Shown one piece after another: positions 1 to 14,300 of a DNA stretch of 64,000 nucleotides. The stretch's first letter is position 1. Every line of letters starts with the position of its first letter. Source of the stretch: Sipunculus nudus (taxonomy: Eukaryota > Annelida > Sipuncula > Golfingiida > Sipunculidae); contig CM049309.1 in assembly GCA_026874595.1 (NCBI GenBank), positions 10,751,076 to 10,815,075 on the forward strand, in the 5' to 3' direction. The position numbers and the translations under genes were made by a program. Under the pieces are notes generated by a model, which saw only the letters and a list, made by a program, of their open reading frames with translations, was not told where the DNA came from and did not search any database.

Positions 1-2217
1 TGCTATCCGCAGCACTGCTCGATCCGCACGGTCCAGTTGTAATATACTGAGAGGCAATGGACGATCTCTGCCCGGGCCGTACCAATAATCCCATTCGGGT
101 TTCTCGGCCATTTTTGGGCATTTTCATCCCAGCCCCTCCACCTGAAATTAAGAAATGTGAAGAAAATCAGGCGATCATGGCCCAAGCACTGGTCAGTCAC
201 TGCCGATGACATCACATGCAGACAGCAAGCAGACGGCGCTTGTCAGAAAAGAAAGCGTGGCAATATATTAACGCCTTTAAATTTGAAGAAAACCATTTAA
301 AGGCAATAACTCACGACATTGTACAACATTTTTTTTATCTTACCGGTTGTGTGAATTTTATATTTCAAAGATTACGGTTTATTCTTGCATTTGGTAGTTC
401 GTCTGCCTGGAATATGGCCGGTACTGAGAAAATCAGGTGCTGGCTATTATCAATATCACCGTCACCCCCTCTTTCGATTCATCAATAATTACGTCAAAAT
501 CGCCGCTCTGGGATTAATCTTGTATGCCTGACTGCAATGATATAAATGTGAACAGTCTTCCGCAATGTCGTACGCTTCAATAGTTCAAATATCAGATTAA
601 TCCTTAGAATATCCAGTGTGGTAGCCCCAGCCGATGTAGATACAGGCTCTACGTGGGGGTGGCCGCCACTCGATACAACTGCAATATGACATCTCGGGCT
701 GGGTTGTCACAGAAGTAAGAGTTCTTGTTATTGGCGGGATTCACGTGGTGTTGCTGATGTCAGGGAAACGCCAGCATCAGTCACTGCTGCAGTATTACAC
801 ATGCTTTTTATACAGCAGCTTAGCTTTTTCATCACGTCTGTACCTGTATAGGCAGTCATCCTATTAAACCACTTTACCTAGTCAGGCCTATATACGTACG
901 TCCGTTCTTCCATATTAAGCCTGCCTTATCTTTTACAATATTATTATTAATCCAGCTTTTACACTGTCTGTTAGAGCTGCTGGGCATCTAATCATGACAT
1001 TAAAATGTCAGGTTCAAATTATATAAATGTATTCCCTTGTTTAATGGAGATGGGACGTGACACTCGATCTGCATGTATTAAGCTTTTTTTTAACATGTTT
1101 TTCCATAATTATAATTGATAAAAGTATGGGTTATGACCAAAATTAAAAAAAAAGTCATTTAGAAAAGACGTAAAAAGAAAAGAACAGGTCGGCAAATATA
1201 CATGTTTACATATATCAAATGCATGACCGGCTAAAACTTTTTTATCCAGATTGCTTTCATGTAAAACTACAGGAATTAACAGATGGAAGTAACATAAAAA
1301 GTATTTTTTTTTAAATCAAACGTTTTCTGTCTTTATCATTTTATCATTGATTAAAATTTAATAATAAAGGAAACTCAGATCGGTAAATATAAAAACCGAA
1401 AAAAATGCAGATTCTTGAGTGATTGTGTGTGTGTGTGTCTTAATGTCAAGCTTGAATTGATTGGCGCATATATTCTCCTAGACCTCAAGACCTGCGTAGG
1501 TCCCTACAATTTTGTCAGATTATGATATCACACATACCCCGAGTAAAAGCAACCCCTATACTGTTACTCTGTTGACCTTTATAGTGATGATAGTTGGGTC
1601 CCCTGGAGAATAAAGGAATATAAACTATGTGCACCCCACAGAATAAGCCGGTAAATGAATTATAAAATGATCACTGAACATTAATAAGCGTGATAAAAAA
1701 AGAAAGAAAGACGAATATTATTTCTTTTAAAATATATTTTAAAAACTAAATTATTCCTCGACCTGTTGCAGGTTTTATATATGCTCTTGGCCGTCGTGTA
1801 TTGGTCAATTGTATAGCTTATATGCCTGCATGCAGTGCATCTGTGTAATGGCCTATACACACACAACACACGCGACACGCACACACGCGACACTTGGTAT
1901 GACCCCCCCCCCCCCCCCCGCATGAATCGACCCCTAAGCTCATATATTCTTGTACATTTTCACTCAAAACCGCCATGCTCTGTGCATGAATGGAAAACTG
2001 GTGACTCCCCATTTCATAGATAATAATTTTGTGGGCCTTTAAATATATGATCTATAAAAACTGAGAGCAACATCCCCAGAAACATAAATGAACGGAGTTT
2101 TATCGGAAGGCTTCCGGGAAACCTCCATTTATATATGCTGAATCATGCATTATCTGTATCGATCTACGGGCACACATTATACGGCAAACGTGCACACAAA
2201 TACACAGAAAGACAACA

Positions 2218-2219
<2 letters not shown>

Positions 2220-2278
<59 letters not shown>
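2220..2278. repeat. (TA)n microsatellite
   Basis: About 29 perfect TA units. Confidence 0.97.
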
Positions 2279-2279
<1 letters not shown>

Positions 2280-4942
2280 TAGAGCTAGGGATAAAGGCCA
2301 AAATACCGTCCCCTTAATTGGTGGTGAGACTATATATATAATCTGTTCAGAGTACTTCAGACCCAGACATGTTATCCCTTACTCAAGGTTATATCTTTAT
2401 TTCTAGTAATACCGAGGGATCAAGGATTTGGAACAGGGAGGGAATATTTGGGAGCAAGGAAAATAAAAAAAAAAAAAACATCCCCTCAAGTCCGGAAAAG
2501 GTAGGCCATGCAGGTCTAAAAAATTGGGTTGAAACCCTTAAGAATTATGGGTCCTTAAATGGGTTGGCCCGGCATTGCCCCCTCCCCCCCCCCGGACCAA
2601 CTACTGTATTATTGTGCCACATATATTTTTAGATTTTCCGGTAGATTACGGCCGAGTGCGACCATGCATGCATGGGAACAGAGACAAAACGTCTTATTCA
2701 CAAACAATGTAACTACTAATGTTATTTTATATGTACGAATGCATGGTCTGGTGAGTTTATTATACACATGCGGACAGGGGTCTGTTTTACTCGCTAATAG
2801 TCACTTAGTAATGTATCAACAATTTATTCGGAAATTATGCTTTATTATTTTTTTTTACAATTTCAGCTGTATGTCTGATTCATATTGTTGTGTCATTTAC
2901 GACATGGTCCATGCATGAAGCACTGAACACATCATTTATTATCCTACGAATTAAAGCTATAAATGAAATAATTTGGCGAATATATTTATATATGCATAAC
3001 TAAATAGTCACGAAAACACACATCGCTACATGCATATATGTATACAGCCCTCGAGCCTCCTGCATGCACAGACGACATAAGAATTGAATTGAAGCGAGCG
3101 ACATCTATCGAGCATAACCAAAACCATATGCATGTGATCGCTCTTGAAACGCTACTCGAATCACGTAGACGGTAGTCTTTTAAACAAGGTGAACGTCCTT
3201 AACAAGTTGTTTTATTTGGCGCAATCGATCGTGCGAGATATATCCCGTAATATTTGTTCTTGTCGGATGATCTAATCTAGTAGGTCAAGTATGTTTGGAA
3301 CATTTATTTTCAGTTAGTCCACGAAATCCCTGTTTATTTTCAACAGCGCGAGAGCTTTTAATCCTTTCAAAAGTATATTTATTTTTTTTTTGTAAATCTA
3401 TGGTTAACATTTTCACCCTTGAAAAACTATGTCAAAACCTGTATTCCTTATTTTAGCGGATACAGGGAGAACTTAATTTCTGATATATACCCATTTTATG
3501 ATAAATATTATGTGTATGATATGTAAATTATAATGACGGTATGTCCTGTATTCTGCTAGCCAAGAAATGAAGACGGACCTTCGGCCGAGGAGAATCAACA
3601 ATATTACACAACACTGGACTCACAAACCATGCATCCTGCGACATTTTGTGAACTGTGGGCAGTGCTTTTTCACTCGCTTGTGTTGAGTCTGTTGAACCAG
3701 TCAACATTTTACTTTGGACAAACACTGGCAAAATATCAGGCATAAAGAACAATACTGCACTGGTGCAATGTTAGGCATCCTAGTTTGCTTGGGCAGAGAA
3801 TGCAGTACATTGACAAAAATGCAGGCAGTCGGCGGAGACGGTACCCCATGCAGTAGTCACATCTTGATCAGTTATCACCCCTCCCCCCCCCCCCCCCCTC
3901 TCTCTCTCTCTCCCTGAAACGCATAAATACAAACACATATGCATGCATGCACAGATCCATGGCGCTTACGATATAACTCAGCAGTTGGTGGGACCCCCCC
4001 CCCCCACACACACACACAGCCCCTTGCTTATAGAGGTTAACCATATTTAACTCTCCCCAATATTTTAAATAAAATAATGTTATCTGTAGTTGATCCAAGC
4101 CCAAGAGGGGGGGGGGGGGGCACAAATATATTCAATTTAAGGAAGTGCACCTGTCCAGCGTTTATATCGATGGAGGGTTTGGATGGGGGGGGGGGGGGTA
4201 ATGGGGGTTACCCTTGTGCGATGTGGTCAGTTTTTATAACTTTCATTCAAAATTGAAAAAATAGCAAATCTGCATGTGCATGTATATATAAAATGAAAGG
4301 AAATATTCTTTCCTCAGAAACTTACAAAGTGCAAAACGTTTGCCTTAAAAATTCTAGGAGCGAACGTCCCTTGTGTCCCTGCCCCGGGGGTTATTTCGCG
4401 ATAAAGCTTAAGTCCTGCTTTTAATCCATAAAACCTGTATGCATGGATTATCTAATTTGTGTGTGTGATGGCTGGGTTCAAATATGTTGAGGAAACGGGT
4501 GAATCATGTCATATTATTAGTCAGTTTTACTAATTTTCTGAAAGATTGTGGTTCATTTATATTTTAGGAACATAGCAACACTGTGACCAATTTTTAGTAA
4601 TAACTCATGTTTTTACGGATTGGAATTTGAGCCTGTTTTTTTTTAATTCGAAAAATGGCATTAATTAAAATTGGTTTAACGGGGGGGGGGGGGAGGGGGG
4701 GGGGGTAAATAAGGTATCATTAACCCCCCCCCCCCCCACACACACACCAAGTCACTCGACAAATCACAGATATGAAAGCAGACGTCAGTCTCCTCATACT
4801 AGGGGTTGGGAATTCGGCTTTTTTAACAGAAGTCCATGTATTTATACATGCTTTTAAAGCTTAAATAAAATAAATTCTCCAACATTTTGAAAAAAATGTA
4901 TGTACATCGTCCATGTTTCGTGCTTATTAAACTTATCACATT

Positions 4943-5149
4943 ACAGTGACGGATCCAGGTGGGTGGGGGGGGGGGGGTCCAGGTGGTCCGAACCCCCTAC
5001 CCCCCCCCCCCCCCCAGTGTCAAACCACAATAATTTTTTTCAGGCCTGAAACTTGTCGTTTCCAGATCAGAGGACATTTTCTTAGGTTTTCTTATTTGTC
5101 TTCCTGGGCTGGACACTCCCCTTTAAAAAAATCCTGGATCCGGGCCTGC
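4943..5149. mobile_element. short foldback element with GGATCC termini
   Basis: It begins CAGTGACGGATCCAGG and ends CCTGGATCCGGGCCTG, giving imperfect terminal inverted repeats, with G and C runs inside. A second, related copy is at 43849-44013. Non-autonomous DNA element by structure. Confidence 0.6.
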
Positions 5150-7289
5150 ACCATATTAACAATGAAGCGTTAGCATAAGCTTATCGCCAAGAACTGAGCA
5201 TAATCAATTACTGATAATCCTTATCTGAATTGTCATCCATGTTTAAAGGTAAACACGCCAGTGTTAAATCTTGCCAACGAAAGAATCAATTTAACAACAG
5301 AAAAAAATTAAAATACAGGGTTTCATATTTTTTACCTGTATTTATAATTAGAAGTTTTGGATGAGGGACCATAAAATGACTGTATAAATATTACAATGTA
5401 ATGCAACAGGTAGGGAAGCGTTGGGATTTATCAATATTGCAAGAGGAAATATTAAATATAGGCCGATATACACAGGTAATCTTATATTATAGCCTTACTG
5501 CATGAGGACTCTTTTATCACGTTTATGAAGACGGAAACGCCTTAGGATAATTCATTTAGAGTTATGCCATATATGTTGACAAATGTATACATATATATAT
5601 ACAGCGGCTGCAGTTCCTGCACATACGACAAAATCACCCAATAAAACCACATCTGGACCTAGATAGCTTAAGGTATATATGTTTTACCTGCATGGGAGGC
5701 AAGCACGTCATAAACGTATATGAAACATGATGAAACTCACCTTTAAATGTAAAACCGTACCGGTACAGATCTTCAGATAAACTAATTTCACGGCGGAGCC
5801 TTAATTGAAGGTCGGCGAGAAAATCAAGGCCCCGGCATATGTATGTACTTGTCAACTAACGTATATACGCGCGTATTGGACATGCAGCCCTTTGGAACGT
5901 ATCACAATTACTACACACCTGTCCGGGTACATGCGCTGTGTCCTTATAATATACTGTACTAATGTATACGGGTTCCAGGAGTAGATACATACAATCGCTT
6001 TATTTGCTTCCTGCTTGCATTATTATAACAGTTAAATAGTAGGTTGCAATGTGTTCACGTGATACAAAGGCGCCGTAACGGGTATATAAAGAACACCTGT
6101 TGCATTTTACTTATAGTTCATATATATTTATTTTTGTTGGGTGTCACTGTGTAAAGGGACTCTATATGCTTTTGCGCGTCCTGGAAGACCCGATGTCCGC
6201 GTGCATTGTATTCGCACAACATTCGGCTATATCGGAAGAGAGTTAATAGATTTTTAAAGCGTACCACGGATTAATGGACCGAGCATTTTGAATGACACAG
6301 CTGCATGGTATTTCCTCACAATAAAACTAGCGTCCAGGAATTTGCAGACGCACTTAGCATAAATAAACCTATCCCCTGAAACTGTACAAATATTGACGAT
6401 TTTACTTAATGTACATAGGGGTGGGCGAGATTAGCTTTCTAAAAGCCAAACCTTACTCAAACATACGATTTAAGTGAGTGTATACCTCTCTGTATACTTG
6501 TGCATGCTCCGGCAAGTATTAACTCACACAGCCATTACGTGTCCGTCAGATCCGTCCGATCTATATGTCTGTGTATGTATATTGTGTGTATAAATAAATT
6601 TACATGTACACATATACATATGTATACACACATACATATATATATTAGGGTAAAATTACAGTACAGGTGACACGGATAGAATAATGTAGGTGTCACCACT
6701 AGTCATGTGTACAAAATAATACCATCCTAGATCTCACTCTGAACATCTCGCCTCATCTCGCGAGACACTCGATATTAGGCTCGGGTGCAATGACCAGATG
6801 CATTGATTAAACAAGAACAGTTGAATATTTACATAAAAAATATTAAAATACTTTTTATAAGCGCTATAATTAGGTTTTCATCTTGGCGTCTTCAGGTAAT
6901 TCATGGCAACAAGGCGAAGAGTCAAGAGTGAAACTTTGAAACAGCAGGAGAGCAAAATCACGCCAGAAAGGGCACCTTTTGACGTCAGATTTATCTTAAT
7001 GCAGCAAACTAGGCGACAGTACGACAATCTAAAAAAATATACATGAACAACAAGAAAGCACGAGTCTGGCCATATATTCCGTTAAACAAAATAAAAAATA
7101 TCAATCAAATTCAGAGTGTCTCTTTTAATATAACATTAATAGTTTGTTTTCTACCGCCCGGGGACGCGGCCTTGCCTTTTTCCACAGATCTACTTTCTGG
7201 GACAATGTTGCCCAAATACATCCGAGGTTAGAATACAAATCTGGCAGAGGAGGGAGCTAGATCTATATATGGACGACAACCAACCTGAA

Positions 7290-7745
7290 TAACACCACAG
7301 CCCCACTTACACGACCACCCCCCTAACACGACAACCCCACTAACACGACCACCCCACTTACATGACCACCCCACTTACATGATCACTTTGGCTGGTCACA
7401 CGACCATCCCACTAACATGAACACCCAACTAACACGACCACCCCACTAACACAAACCCTACTAACACGACGATCCCACTAAAATGACTACCCCACTGACA
7501 CTACCATCCCACTAACATTACCACCCCACTAACACTACCACCTCACTAACACGACCACCCCACTTACACGACCACTTTGGCTGGTCACACGACCATCCCA
7601 CTGACATGACTATCCCACTAACACTACGACCACACTTACATGACCACACGACCACCCCACTAACACTCACCAACAAGAGTGCCCGACTAACACGGCCACC
7701 CCACTAACACGACCACCCCACAAACACGATCACTTTGGCTGGTCC
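7290..7745. repeat. minisatellite, about 17-bp unit
   Basis: Tandem degenerate copies of CCACTAACACGACCACC run through the interval, interrupted by a longer phrase CTTTGGCTGGTC that itself recurs at about 7385, 7573 and 7733. Confidence 0.9.
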
Positions 7746-7984
7746 CGCAATTGGTCGTGTTAGCGGGATTTTATGGTATACATGTATTTACTTTGCGATG
7801 GCGGTGAATTTCCTCTGAAGAGCCGCTGCAAACACGCTGGCTCCCTTTCCAGTGTCCATACCTGTTTATCCCTATCATATAAAGGAGAGACGTACGTGTG
7901 ACGTAATAAATGTCGCGTGATTATATTACGTATACTAAAACCAATGTGACGTCATATCATATATCAGCTATTGTAAAGCCAGTC

Positions 7985-8593
7985 TAGTCTATCAGCTAGA
8001 CCCTGAAAATAAGGCCTGTCGGTACCAAAGGAGGGGCAATTGCTATCATTATTTTTTCTTAAGGCATTGATCCATAGATTACAAAAATGCATGATAGCAG
8101 TTTGGGAGTGGTAGTTTTCTATAAAATATGAGCCTGTTTCCATGGATGAAATAACGCCAAAATGCGTCAGAAGAAAGATATTTATTTTTAATCATATTTT
8201 CTACAAACAAGATAATTTGCATATTTTGCTGTATTTTCTAGTAAAAATTCACATTTTTTACACCAAACATATGTTCACAGTCCTCTGCTTTTGGTCAAAT
8301 AAACACTTTCAGCTTAAACTTCACCTTCCTGGACAGGAAATAAAATATACAATACATTTATGTTTGTTAAACTTTTATACACAATATTAACAAAGTTATG
8401 GCCTTCTTTGTAAATTTCATAATTACTACAAAAATTACCATGGTTGCCATGGAAACAGGCTCATATTTTATAGAAAGCTACCACTCCCAAACTGCTTTCA
8501 TGCATTTTTGTAATAGATCATCACCTTTAGAAAAAATAATGATAGCAATTGCCCCTCTTTTGGTACCGGCGAACCCCTCGGGCTGATAGACTA
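7985..8593. mobile_element. foldback element with very long inverted repeats
   Basis: The ends are TAGTCTATCAGC and its inverse. About 150 bp at each end (roughly 8015-8150 against 8435-8575) are near-perfect inverse copies, containing AGGGGCAATTGCTATCATTA and TAAAATATGAGCCTGTTTCC. The outer flanks are AGTC on both sides (7981-7984 and 8594-8597), with TA next to them, as expected of a target duplication. The AT-rich loop of about 290 bp holds only short chance frames. Non-autonomous foldback DNA transposon by structure. Confidence 0.85.
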
Positions 8594-8599
8594 AGTCGG

Positions 8600-9300
8600 T
8601 GAAATGTCGTAATACAGGCCCTATCATTGATCTGTTTTGTTATAGAATTACTTAATTTTAAATTCATCATACAAAGTTGAAGTTTAAGTCTGCCAAAATA
8701 AAATTTCGCTTAATAGCTATGAAACAGATGTACAGTTGTAGTGGATTGGCATATAAAGTTGTCAAAACGTTACCAACTATATTACTAATTCCATCCCCAG
8801 ATGTCCCTCTTAAATGAGTTTTTTTTCTGTATGTTAAATAGTAATGTTTCAGCCAGTGTACTTGCTGAACGGACAGCGCTGGTGCTGACATTTGACGAAA
8901 GAATATGTTACTTATTTAAATAATATTACAAATTTGAAGATGCACGTATGGGTACTGAACAGTCACTACATATGCATATGCACCAAGTGCTACTCGATGT
9001 TCTGTTGACAGTTGAGTAAAATATCAAAATATGATGTCTGACCAGGTTTATTTCTAAAGCTATATTTTTATCAACAAAATACTTGACCATAAACATGTAA
9101 GGTTATTAATTAATCAACATAACTATATTAACAAACAAGGCCTACAGGCCAAATGCGAACCTATGCAAAGTTTGGGAGTATGAATGGAGGTTTATTTTTA
9201 AATTTAATATTGATCCTCTTAAGTCCTGCATATCTACCTTAGTCATTATGATTTCAGCAAAATGGGTGTTTCGGACCTGCAAGTTTCAGACTAGGACATT
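8600..9300. other. AT-rich sequence, nothing recognised
   Basis: No coding frame, repeat or RNA that I can support. Confidence 0.5.
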
Positions 9301-9305
9301 TTAAA

Positions 9306-10355
9306 ACTAGAATATGGGTAGTCAACAAGCGACTATGTGTATCCGCAGAAATCAGAGTGGGACGGGTGAAGTGAGGCATGGATTAAGTGGCAAGGGGAAT
9401 AGAGTGAGGTGTGTTGCATATTAGCATGGATGTCTGCAGCGTATACGTGAATGTAGGTGGTGCCACCTGTCATAAAATCGAGAAAATTGTCCAGGATGTA
9501 TAAACCTGTAAAATTTCAGGTGGATAAGTCAAACCACTGCTGAGATATGAGTGATTTTATCACAAGGCAGATGAACAGATGGACGCTGTGCATAAGTGGT
9601 TGCAGGTGGCGCCACCAGTTTTGCCTATGATGAAGAGCGATGTGAGATCTATACACAGGCACAATTTTGGCCCAATCAATTAAACGGTTCCCGACATATG
9701 CGCTTGGATGTCTGCCGAGTAAACGTGAATGTAGGTGGTGCCACCTGTCATATAATCAAGAAAGCTGTCCAAGATGTATAAACCTGCAATATTTCAGGTG
9801 GATAAGTCAAACCACTGCTGAGATATGAGTGATTTTATCCAAAGGCAAATGAACAGATGGACTTTGTGCATAAATGGTTGCAGGTGGCGCCACAAGTTTT
9901 GCCTATGATGAAGATCGATGTGAGATCTATACACATGCATAATTTTGGCCCAATCGGGCAAACGGTTCCCGAGATATGAGCTTGGATGTCTGCAGAGTAA
10001 ACGTGAATAAAGATGGCGCCACCTGTCATAAAATCGAGAAAGCTGTCCAGGATGTATAAACCTGCAAAATTTCAGGTGGAAAAGTCAAACCACTGCTGAG
10101 ATAGGAGTGATTTTATCCAAGGGAGATGAACAGATGGACGCTGTGCAAAAATGGTTGCAGGTGGCGCCACAATTTTTAGTGTATGTTATAAAGCTATCAA
10201 AGGTTTACATTTGTGCAGAATTTTTAGCCTGATCGGTCAAATGGTTCCCGAGATATGTGGGTTTATGTGTGGTAACAGACGCACAAATGGACGCTGGGCA
10301 GCGAGGAAAGGTCAGAGGTCAACCAAAAATGAGGGCACAGCAGTTCACATGTGAC
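9306..10355 (+). mobile_element. GGTGGCGCCACC element, copy 1 (tandem 280-bp units)
   Basis: It starts AACTAGAATATGGGTAGTC with a small hairpin (TAGTC...GACTA) followed by GTGTATCCGC. Units of about 278 bp follow, each with GGTTGCAGGTGGCGCC near its start and a second AGGTGG(C/T)GCCACCT about 140 bp on. The unit starts fall near 9597, 9875 and 10152. It matches 39524-41260 closely but lacks that copy's 3' hairpin, so it is 3'-truncated or diverged. Open frames inside are by-products of the repeat. Confidence 0.85.
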
Positions 10356-10443
10356 CTGATGATAAACCAGATTCGCTTAAAATGCAAACCAAAGATTTTT
10401 CAAACAGTTGAAAGATATAGTTCCAATAATCTGGGAATTCTGC

Positions 10444-10505
10444 ATCTAGACCTTGTGTCTAGACGTCTAGACGCTGTGTCTAGACGTCTAGACACATTGT
10501 CAAGA
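10444..10505. repeat. tandem palindromes of GTCTAGAC
   Basis: GTCTAGACGTCTAGAC is a perfect 16-bp palindrome and occurs twice in a row, separated by GCT, then runs into related GTC.AGAC sequence. Confidence 0.85.
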
Positions 10506-10739
10506 CACCCGCCAGAGCCAGGTCAGTTGCCATGGCGATGTCTGGACCACACCTGTTTGTACTGAGTGACCTCTTGACTTGGCTGCTGAAGCTCAGCATG
10601 TTGTCAAATCTGTTTTCAAACACAGAAAGCCTTTTTCAAATGGCTACAATGCTTTTTGAAGCTGTTTACCCAATCTATTCTTATAAAACTGGCAGAACCC
10701 TACCATAGAATAATTCTTGTAAAGTTTAAACCAATCAGT

Positions 10740-11240
10740 TTAACAGTTTCATCATAAATCAGTGTATATGCTAGAAGAGTTTAAAATTACATTTTCGCTT
10801 GTAAAAAACCACATCAATGTAGGTGGCGCCACCAATGCCTCAATTTCAGATATGACATACGTGACAAACATTGGTATAAAATTTTGTGATTATATGATTT
10901 CTGAGATTTTAATTTTTGTTTGCTTTTTTGGACAAATGACTAAGTTCAACCTCCTGTAACTCGGCCAAAAATCTCCGAACTGGAACCATTCGAACAAACT
11001 TGAGAAAGATTGTTCCAGGGATCATTTTTTGTGAAATATTGGACAATTTGGCAGGACAGTTTCGGATAAGAAGATTTTTAAAGCTTTTTTAACTTTTTCC
11101 CTATAAAATCTATGAAAATGCAGTTAGAAAAAAATAAACAAAATCCGATAGAGTTTTTCAGATGACTGATTATTTGCAAAAAATTTGGTGATGCTAGCCT
11201 CTGCCGTTTTTGAGATAGCTATGGTAAACGTACAGACAAC
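10740..11240. repeat. interspersed repeat shared with 35730-36530
   Basis: Phrases such as CAAATGAC.AAG.TCA.C then CCTGTAACTC, TTTTTCCCT.TA.AAT, and AAATTTGGTGATGCTAGC appear in the same order in both places. A single GGTGGCGCCACC lies at about 10823. Confidence 0.65.
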
Positions 11241-11349
11241 GCACGACGTCGCACCATCGCATAAGCTCACAGGTTTGCTAAAAATTAAGAGGATTGGGTG
11301 TGACGTCTTGATGATGCAATATAACAAGTAGTCAGAGAAATACACATCC

Positions 11350-14300
11350 AGTTTTGGGGTTTAGCGGAATTAAAATATATATTACAATATTAATGCTTGT
11401 CAAATTATCTGAATTAAACAATTTGGGAAAAAACTTGCACAATGTATGAGGTTCTAAATGAAGAATTGATGCAAAGTTTGTAAAAATATATTCTAAATTA
11501 TAGAAATTTCTCCCTTCAAGAATTCTGTCTCGACTGCGTCGATTAAATTTAAAATAAGTTCACATACACTGACCTTCAGGTTTCTAATTACCCCTATTTA
11601 GATGAGCTTGTTTTATCATTTCCACCGTGACCGATTACAAAGCCTCTGCTCGGAAAAGAGATCAGCTGATGAAGTTTATAATCCACAAATTATATTTAGA
11701 ACAACAGATTGAAAAAAACATCTCTCATATATCAAGCTCATGTTACAAAGGCTTACCAATGATAGCTAGGACTTGATTGTCATTAGTTACAAGTCATGTG
11801 TTGTTTGATTATTTATATGTCTGAATTAAAGGGGACCAATCACATATAAACAAAGTTGAATTAACACGAAAAGAATGTACCTGCCAAAGTATTGCCTTTA
11901 AACTATTTGCCTACTCCTGTAAACGAGTGTTAAAAGAAGTGGAGTAAACATAAACACAGCGCTAGGGGCCGTGTGCATAGCGGAGCCACAGCACGTGTCG
12001 ATCAGGAGATGCCATAACTGACTTTCCACCAAAAAATTCATGTTCCCGCTGGCTGAAACACAGCGTGTTGCGGCTCACAATTGGACCTCCGGTCACGCGG
12101 CCTTGTTATGGTAAACAAACACACGTAGACTATGTTAACCAACATGCAGATCCATAAAAAGGTGTTAAACAGCTGTATGCGAGGCACTGAGACTGTGTGC
12201 TGGTATGGTTTTTCTGAGAAAATTTTGTATAAAGCAAAACTGAACTGACAGTGTAAAGGAATAGGCATATTATTACGCCTGAATGTCCCTTAAAAGTTAA
12301 AACATATGAAGTCAGGTCACGTTTTGATGACAAACGTATTCCAAACATGGAGTGAAGGATTCCCTCAATCTATTCGTTCTGGTCATTTTACATTTTTAGT
12401 CACGTTGTGGCCTACATATTATGCACAGTTAATTTACTGCAAGATGTATAAAATAATTGTATAAAATAGGAAAAAATTCTTGTCAACTTTTATAGGCCAC
12501 CCACACAAAAATAAGTATATGGAATCACAGCTATTTTCTGGATTTGTAGTGCTTCAAGTCTAGTTGATAAGTGGAGACTGATTGCCTCGATCCCTACAAA
12601 CTTATTTTTTCGTGTAAAATGAACTACAATTTGTCACATTGTGACCTTATACCTATAATCTAAAAACAGAGACATATTTGCCCGCTCTGTATTAATTCCC
12701 TCCTCCCCCCCCCCCCCACCACCCGAAATTCTATAAAACATTTTTTTGGTGGCCTTACGGGTTATCCATTTCATTCATTACCATTTTTATAGACATTCTC
12801 AACTCTAACGAATAATACACTAACCATAATCAAACTGGCAAGTATTAACATGGAAAATGCAACTAACATGGAATATTCATTATTTTCTTTCTCTGGGTTT
12901 GTTAATTCAGTGTATTACAGGATTTTTTAAAATAAAAATAAAAAAAAGCCAACAAAAAAACAAAAACAATTGAGATGTATTTTTTATTGATCTACACAAT
13001 GTGATGGCTCTCAATGAGATAATGATACGTGTATAAAAGGTACGATGAAACTATATAAAGATCTACTCATCTAAATAAAGAAAAAGTTAAAAACTTGAAT
13101 GTAATCCTAGTAGCTTGATCACTGTGGCACAACATGAGGTAACTCTACATAAAAAAATCAATATTTTACTAAAACTGATATTTAATGATCTTAAGTAAGA
13201 TTACACAGTTTTGCTTTCACAGAAAGAATATTTTTTTAAAATTTTCAATATATGATTGAAAACTAATAAGGCATACATCTGTATATTCTGTACTACACTA
13301 AAATTAAAATCTCAAAATTAAATTTGATAGAAAATCAAAATCTTAAGTGAATTACATCTTCTGCAGTAAATTAACCATTTTCTGTTTTCAACAACAAAGA
13401 TAACAATTTAAACATTATTTGTTGAGCATAAACCTAAAATTATCCATTCCTGTATGTATAATGGTTCTGACAGGCACTATGCCACATAGAACACACAATC
13501 TCAATTTTTTTCCAGCTATGGAAAGTTCAGCAATTGATGAAACTGAAATTACTGACTTGAGACTATTAAATAGGCAAGTTTACCATAAAACAATGTGATT
13601 GTTTCATTTTTTGCATCTTATGCTGCAGGCACCATCAAGGAAAAAAACATATCAGATACCATTCAAATGACATTAACACAATGGACAGTCACATGGTAAA
13701 TTTGAATTCATTACCAGAAAGGATATTTACTGCCAAATCTTTTTTATTATTATATTTATTTTTATTCCCTTATATCTCTTACATTTGTGACATTTTATTA
13801 CCCCATGATTGTATATACGCACTTACAACTATATCTATATATGTCAAACTCAATATGCTTTTTATGACACATTTGACATTTCTGATACAAACATCACCTG
13901 GTTCATTAAGTTTTGTTATCCTCATCACATGATTAGATGGTGATTAAATAGAAACATATTAATGAATTGAATTAATATAGATAATTATTTTTTCAGTAAG
14001 CTAGGCTGTACCTATGGTGTGCTCTTCTTGACTGCCAGTACACCAGCTTATTCATAAATGCCCAGGAATGAACATGTCCTCATGTAATGGAGCCAAAATC
14101 AAAATGGCCCATCAGCTCCTTCATTACCAAAGTAAACATCACACTACAGCCAAAATTGTTCACTCACTGTATAAAGAAGAACACATGCACAGGAAACTCA
14201 GTAGGATTACTAGCCTTTAAAGGATTGGTCAGATTCACAGGCATTTGGTTTTGCAAGACTGTGGATCTAAAAATAGCAACAGATTTGTTTTTGCTCAGTG

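Larger units (their letters stand above)
1..7280. other. 3' flank without recognised gene; poly-G/C tracts
   Basis: No open frame here resembles a protein I recognise. The stretch contains poly-C or poly-G runs at about 1903, 3886, 3993, 4108, 4185, 4681-4706, 4724 and 4967-5013. It also has a (TA)n microsatellite and one GGATCCAGG-type element. The G-rich run at 4681-4706 could form a quadruplex. Confidence 0.6.
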
